Shown here piece after piece: positions 4,439 to 6,681 of a stretch of 6,681 nt of DNA; within the stretch, counting starts at the first letter, position 1, and every line of letters starts with the position of its first letter. The position numbers and the translations under genes were made by a program. The notes beneath the pieces were generated by a model that was given only the letters and a program-made list of their open reading frames with translations, was not told the DNA's origin and ran no database searches. Source of the DNA: Betaproteobacteria bacterium (GTDB lineage Bacteria; Pseudomonadota; Gammaproteobacteria; Burkholderiales; SG8-39); assembly GCA_005884335.1 (NCBI GenBank), contig VBCJ01000217.1, positions 1-6,681 on the forward strand, given 5' to 3'.

Positions 4439-6681
4439 CTATTCCACTTTCGCGGGCACCAGCACCTCGCGATTGCCGTTCGATTGCATGGAAGATACGA
4501 GCCCCGCCTGCTCCATCTGCTCGATCAGACGCGCCGCGCGGTTGTAGCCGATCCGCAAATGGCGTTGAACGAGCGAGATCGATGCGCGCCGCGTGCGCAT
4601 CACGATCTCCACTGCCTGATCGTAAAGGGGATCGGCCTCTCCACCCTGTTCGCCCACGCCCGGTTCGGCGCCGCCGTCGGTTTCCTCGCCCTCGAGCAGA
4701 CCTTCCACGTATTCGGGGCGTCCGAGCGATTTGAGATAGGCGACGACCTTGTGCACTTCCTGGTCGGCGACGTAAGCACCGTGCACACGCTGGGACATTC
4801 CGCTGCCGGGCGGCAAGTAGAGCATGTCGCCCTGCCCGATCAACGACTCGGCGCCCTGCTGGTCGAGGATGGTGCGCGAATCCACTTTGCTCGAGACCTG
4901 GAAGGCGATGCGCGTTGGAATGTTGGCCTTGATAAGCCCGGTAATCACGTCCACGGACGGACGTTGCGTGGCGAGGATCAGATGCACGCCCCCGGCACGC
5001 GCTTTCTGCGCCAGGCGTGCGATCAGTTCCTCCACCTTCCTGCCCGAAACCATCATCAGATCGGCAAGCTCATCGATGATGACGACGATGTAGGGAAGCT
5101 TCTCCAGCGGCTGGGGTTCAGCCGAGTCGAGCGTGTCCGGGTCCTTGAGCGGGTTGCCCGACTTTTCGCCGTCGGCGACCTTGTGGTTGTAGCCGGACAG
5201 ATTCCGTACTCCAATCCAGGTCATGAGCCGATAGCGGCGTTCCACTTCGCCCATGCACCAGGCAAGAGCGTTTGCAGCCTGCCGCATATCGGTGACCACG
5301 GGCGTGAGCAGATGCGGGATATCCTGGTAAGCGGAGAGCTCAAGCATCTTCGGGTCGACCAAGATGAGCCGTACCTCGCGCGGCTCGGTCTTGTACAGAA
5401 TCGAAAGAATCATCGCATTGAGGGCGACCGATTTCCCCGACCCGGTCGTGCCTGCGACGAGCACGTGCGGCATCTTGGCGAGATCAGCCACCACCGGGTT
5501 GCCGGCGATGTCCTTGCCGAGCGCGAGCGTGAGCGGCGCGTGCAACTCATGGTAAGCCCGCGAGCTGATGATCTCGGACAGCCGCACGATCTGGCGATGC
5601 GGATTGGGGATCTCCAGGCCCATGCAGGACTTGCCTGGGATAGTCTCGACCACACGGATGCTATAGACGGACAATGCGCGCGCGAGGTCCTTCACCAAGT
5701 TGACGATCTGGCTGCCTTTCACGCCGACGGCGGGCTCCACCTCGTAGCGAGTGATCACGGGCCCCGGGTAAGCGGCGAGCACCTTGACCTGGACCCCGAA
5801 ATCGGCGAGTTTCTTCTCGATCAGACGCGAGGTGTATTCCAGGGTCTCGCCTGACAAGACTTCGATGTCGCTCGCAGCTTCATCGAGGAGCTTGATCGGG
5901 GGTAGCGGCGTATCGGGCAGTTCACGGAAGAGCGGCTCCTGCCTTTCCCTCTGGACTCTGGGGGATTTTGGAATCTCGACCACGGGGGGCTCTATCCGGA
6001 TCGGCGCGTGTTCATCGATCAACAGCTCGCGCTTTTCACCCACTGCCGCCTCGCGCTTCTCCGCGGCAATGGCTCCGGCCTTGCGATCCTGCCACCCCTG
6101 CCATTTCTCCAAGGACCAGAGGTACGCGCTCTCGAGCCCCGCTCCCAGCTTTTCCATCAAAGCCAGCCAGGAAATGCCCGTGAATAGAGACAGAGTCATC
6201 GCGCAAAGCGTAAGCAGGATCAGCGTGGCGCCCGTGAAGCCGAACCCCGACTGCAGCACCCTCGCCACGACGTCCCCGACCAAGCCCCCGGGGGCGAGCG
6301 GGAGCGCGACCTTCAGCGAATGAAGCCGCAAGGCTTCGACTCCGCTCGAGCCGGCCAGCAGCAAGCAAAAGCCTGCGAGTGCGATGAAGGACGACCGCCG
6401 GTCGCTGATCGGGCTGCCATCCAGGTGCCGCACGGTCCAAGTCGCGGCCACCGCGAGGAGCACGACCCACCACCAGGCCGAAACGCCGAACAGATACAAG
6501 AGCATATCCGCCAGCCAAGCGCCTACCCTGCCACCGAGGTTGCGGATCTCGCCCGCCGCCACACTGTGGGACCACCCGGGGTCTGCCCGGTTAAAAGTGG
6601 TGAGGACCAGGGAAAGATAGAGGGCGCCTGCGACTAGGACGAACAGCCTCGACTCGCGCAGCAGCGCGGCGACCTTGCCGG
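4439..6681 (-). CDS. ftsK: DNA translocase FtsK (5' end outside the window)
   Basis: The frame is open to the right edge, and 746 residues are visible. They include LRESRLFVLVAGALYLSLVL and FNRADPGWSHS at the start (visible 7-39), the usual first membrane helix of FtsK, so only a few N-terminal residues are missing. Further helices lie near visible 61-82, 98-115 and 151-172. A short charged linker (about 190-275) replaces the long Pro/Gln linker of E. coli FtsK. The motor domain has Walker A GTTGSGKS (410-417), LVDPKMLELSAY (440-451), Walker B VVIIDELADLMM (532-543) and the ATQRPSVDVITGLIKANIP stretch (570-588). The C-terminal winged-helix gamma domain (684-744), with RASISLVQRHLRIGYNRAARLIEQM, reads KOPS motifs and activates XerCD at dif. 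The protein is a septum-anchored hexameric pump that clears chromosome termini during division. Its stop is 8 bp before lolA. The GTG at 6560-6562 is internal. Confidence 0.97.
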   Translation of the reverse strand, partial: GKVAALLRESRLFVLVAGALYLSLVLTTFNRADPGWSHSVAAGEIRNLGGRVGAWLADMLLYLFGVSAWWWVVLLAVAATWTVRHLDGSPISDRRSSFIALAGFCLLLAGSSGVEALRLHSLKVALPLAPGGLVGDVVARVLQSGFGFTGATLILLTLCAMTLSLFTGISWLALMEKLGAGLESAYLWSLEKWQGWQDRKAGAIAAEKREAAVGEKRELLIDEHAPIRIEPPVVEIPKSPRVQRERQEPLFRELPDTPLPPIKLLDEAASDIEVLSGETLEYTSRLIEKKLADFGVQVKVLAAYPGPVITRYEVEPAVGVKGSQIVNLVKDLARALSVYSIRVVETIPGKSCMGLEIPNPHRQIVRLSEIISSRAYHELHAPLTLALGKDIAGNPVVADLAKMPHVLVAGTTGSGKSVALNAMILSILYKTEPREVRLILVDPKMLELSAYQDIPHLLTPVVTDMRQAANALAWCMGEVERRYRLMTWIGVRNLSGYNHKVADGEKSGNPLKDPDTLDSAEPQPLEKLPYIVVIIDELADLMMVSGRKVEELIARLAQKARAGGVHLILATQRPSVDVITGLIKANIPTRIAFQVSSKVDSRTILDQQGAESLIGQGDMLYLPPGSGMSQRVHGAYVADQEVHKVVAYLKSLGRPEYVEGLLEGEETDGGAEPGVGEQGGEADPLYDQAVEIVMRTRRASISLVQRHLRIGYNRAARLIEQMEQAGLVSSMQSNGNREVLVPAKVE

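Noticed and set aside
4355..5854. 499-codon plus-strand open frame opposite ftsK
   Set aside because: It is antisense to the conserved FtsK motor, is rich in His, Arg and Asp as expected for complementary translation of GC-rich coding DNA, and has no family resemblance.
6560..6562. GTG as the start of ftsK
   Set aside because: The frame continues upstream to the window edge and encodes the conserved first membrane helix and ADPGWSHS segment of FtsK, so this GTG is an internal valine.

Overview
The window is GC-rich chromosomal DNA from a Gram-negative proteobacterium, most likely a betaproteobacterium. It carries a periplasmic lipoprotein carrier (LolA), a compact FtsK, and the gene order ftsK-lolA-rarA-serS, which is conserved across beta- and gammaproteobacteria (E. 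coli has the same order). At the left edge is the N-terminal end of what looks like an XrtA/PEP-CTERM-type exopolysaccharide sugar transferase, a family common in environmental betaproteobacteria. The taxon is inferred from gene order and protein style only.

All recognised genes lie on the minus strand, so transcription runs from right to left. From the right edge: ftsK (4439-6681, 5' end cut off by the window), 8 bp, lolA (3795-4430), 21 bp containing a perfect hairpin, rarA (2463-3773), a 4-bp ATGA overlap, serS (1183-2466), 29 bp, then tRNA-Ser with anticodon CGA (1064-1153). The tight spacing suggests one transcription unit. It joins chromosome segregation and division (FtsK), outer-membrane lipoprotein delivery (LolA), replication-fork maintenance (RarA) and serine charging (SerRS), and ends with a tRNA that SerRS charges.

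Between the tRNA and the left-edge gene lie about 640 bp (424-1063) without a convincing protein gene. This gap holds a weak minus-strand promoter candidate for the sugar transferase gene, a plus-strand promoter-like element in a sharply AT-rich patch (TTGTCC, then TATATAAT), and three hairpin or palindrome elements. I found no classic intrinsic terminator for the serS-tRNA end.

The left-edge gene (1-413) encodes four predicted membrane helices and runs off the window. It probably begins at a GTG with its own GGGAGG ribosome binding site, not at the ATG 12 bp upstream. I see no mobile element, CRISPR array, or defence or secretion system. This is mostly a conserved housekeeping region next to what may be the start of an exopolysaccharide locus, and the intergenic gap is the least explained part.
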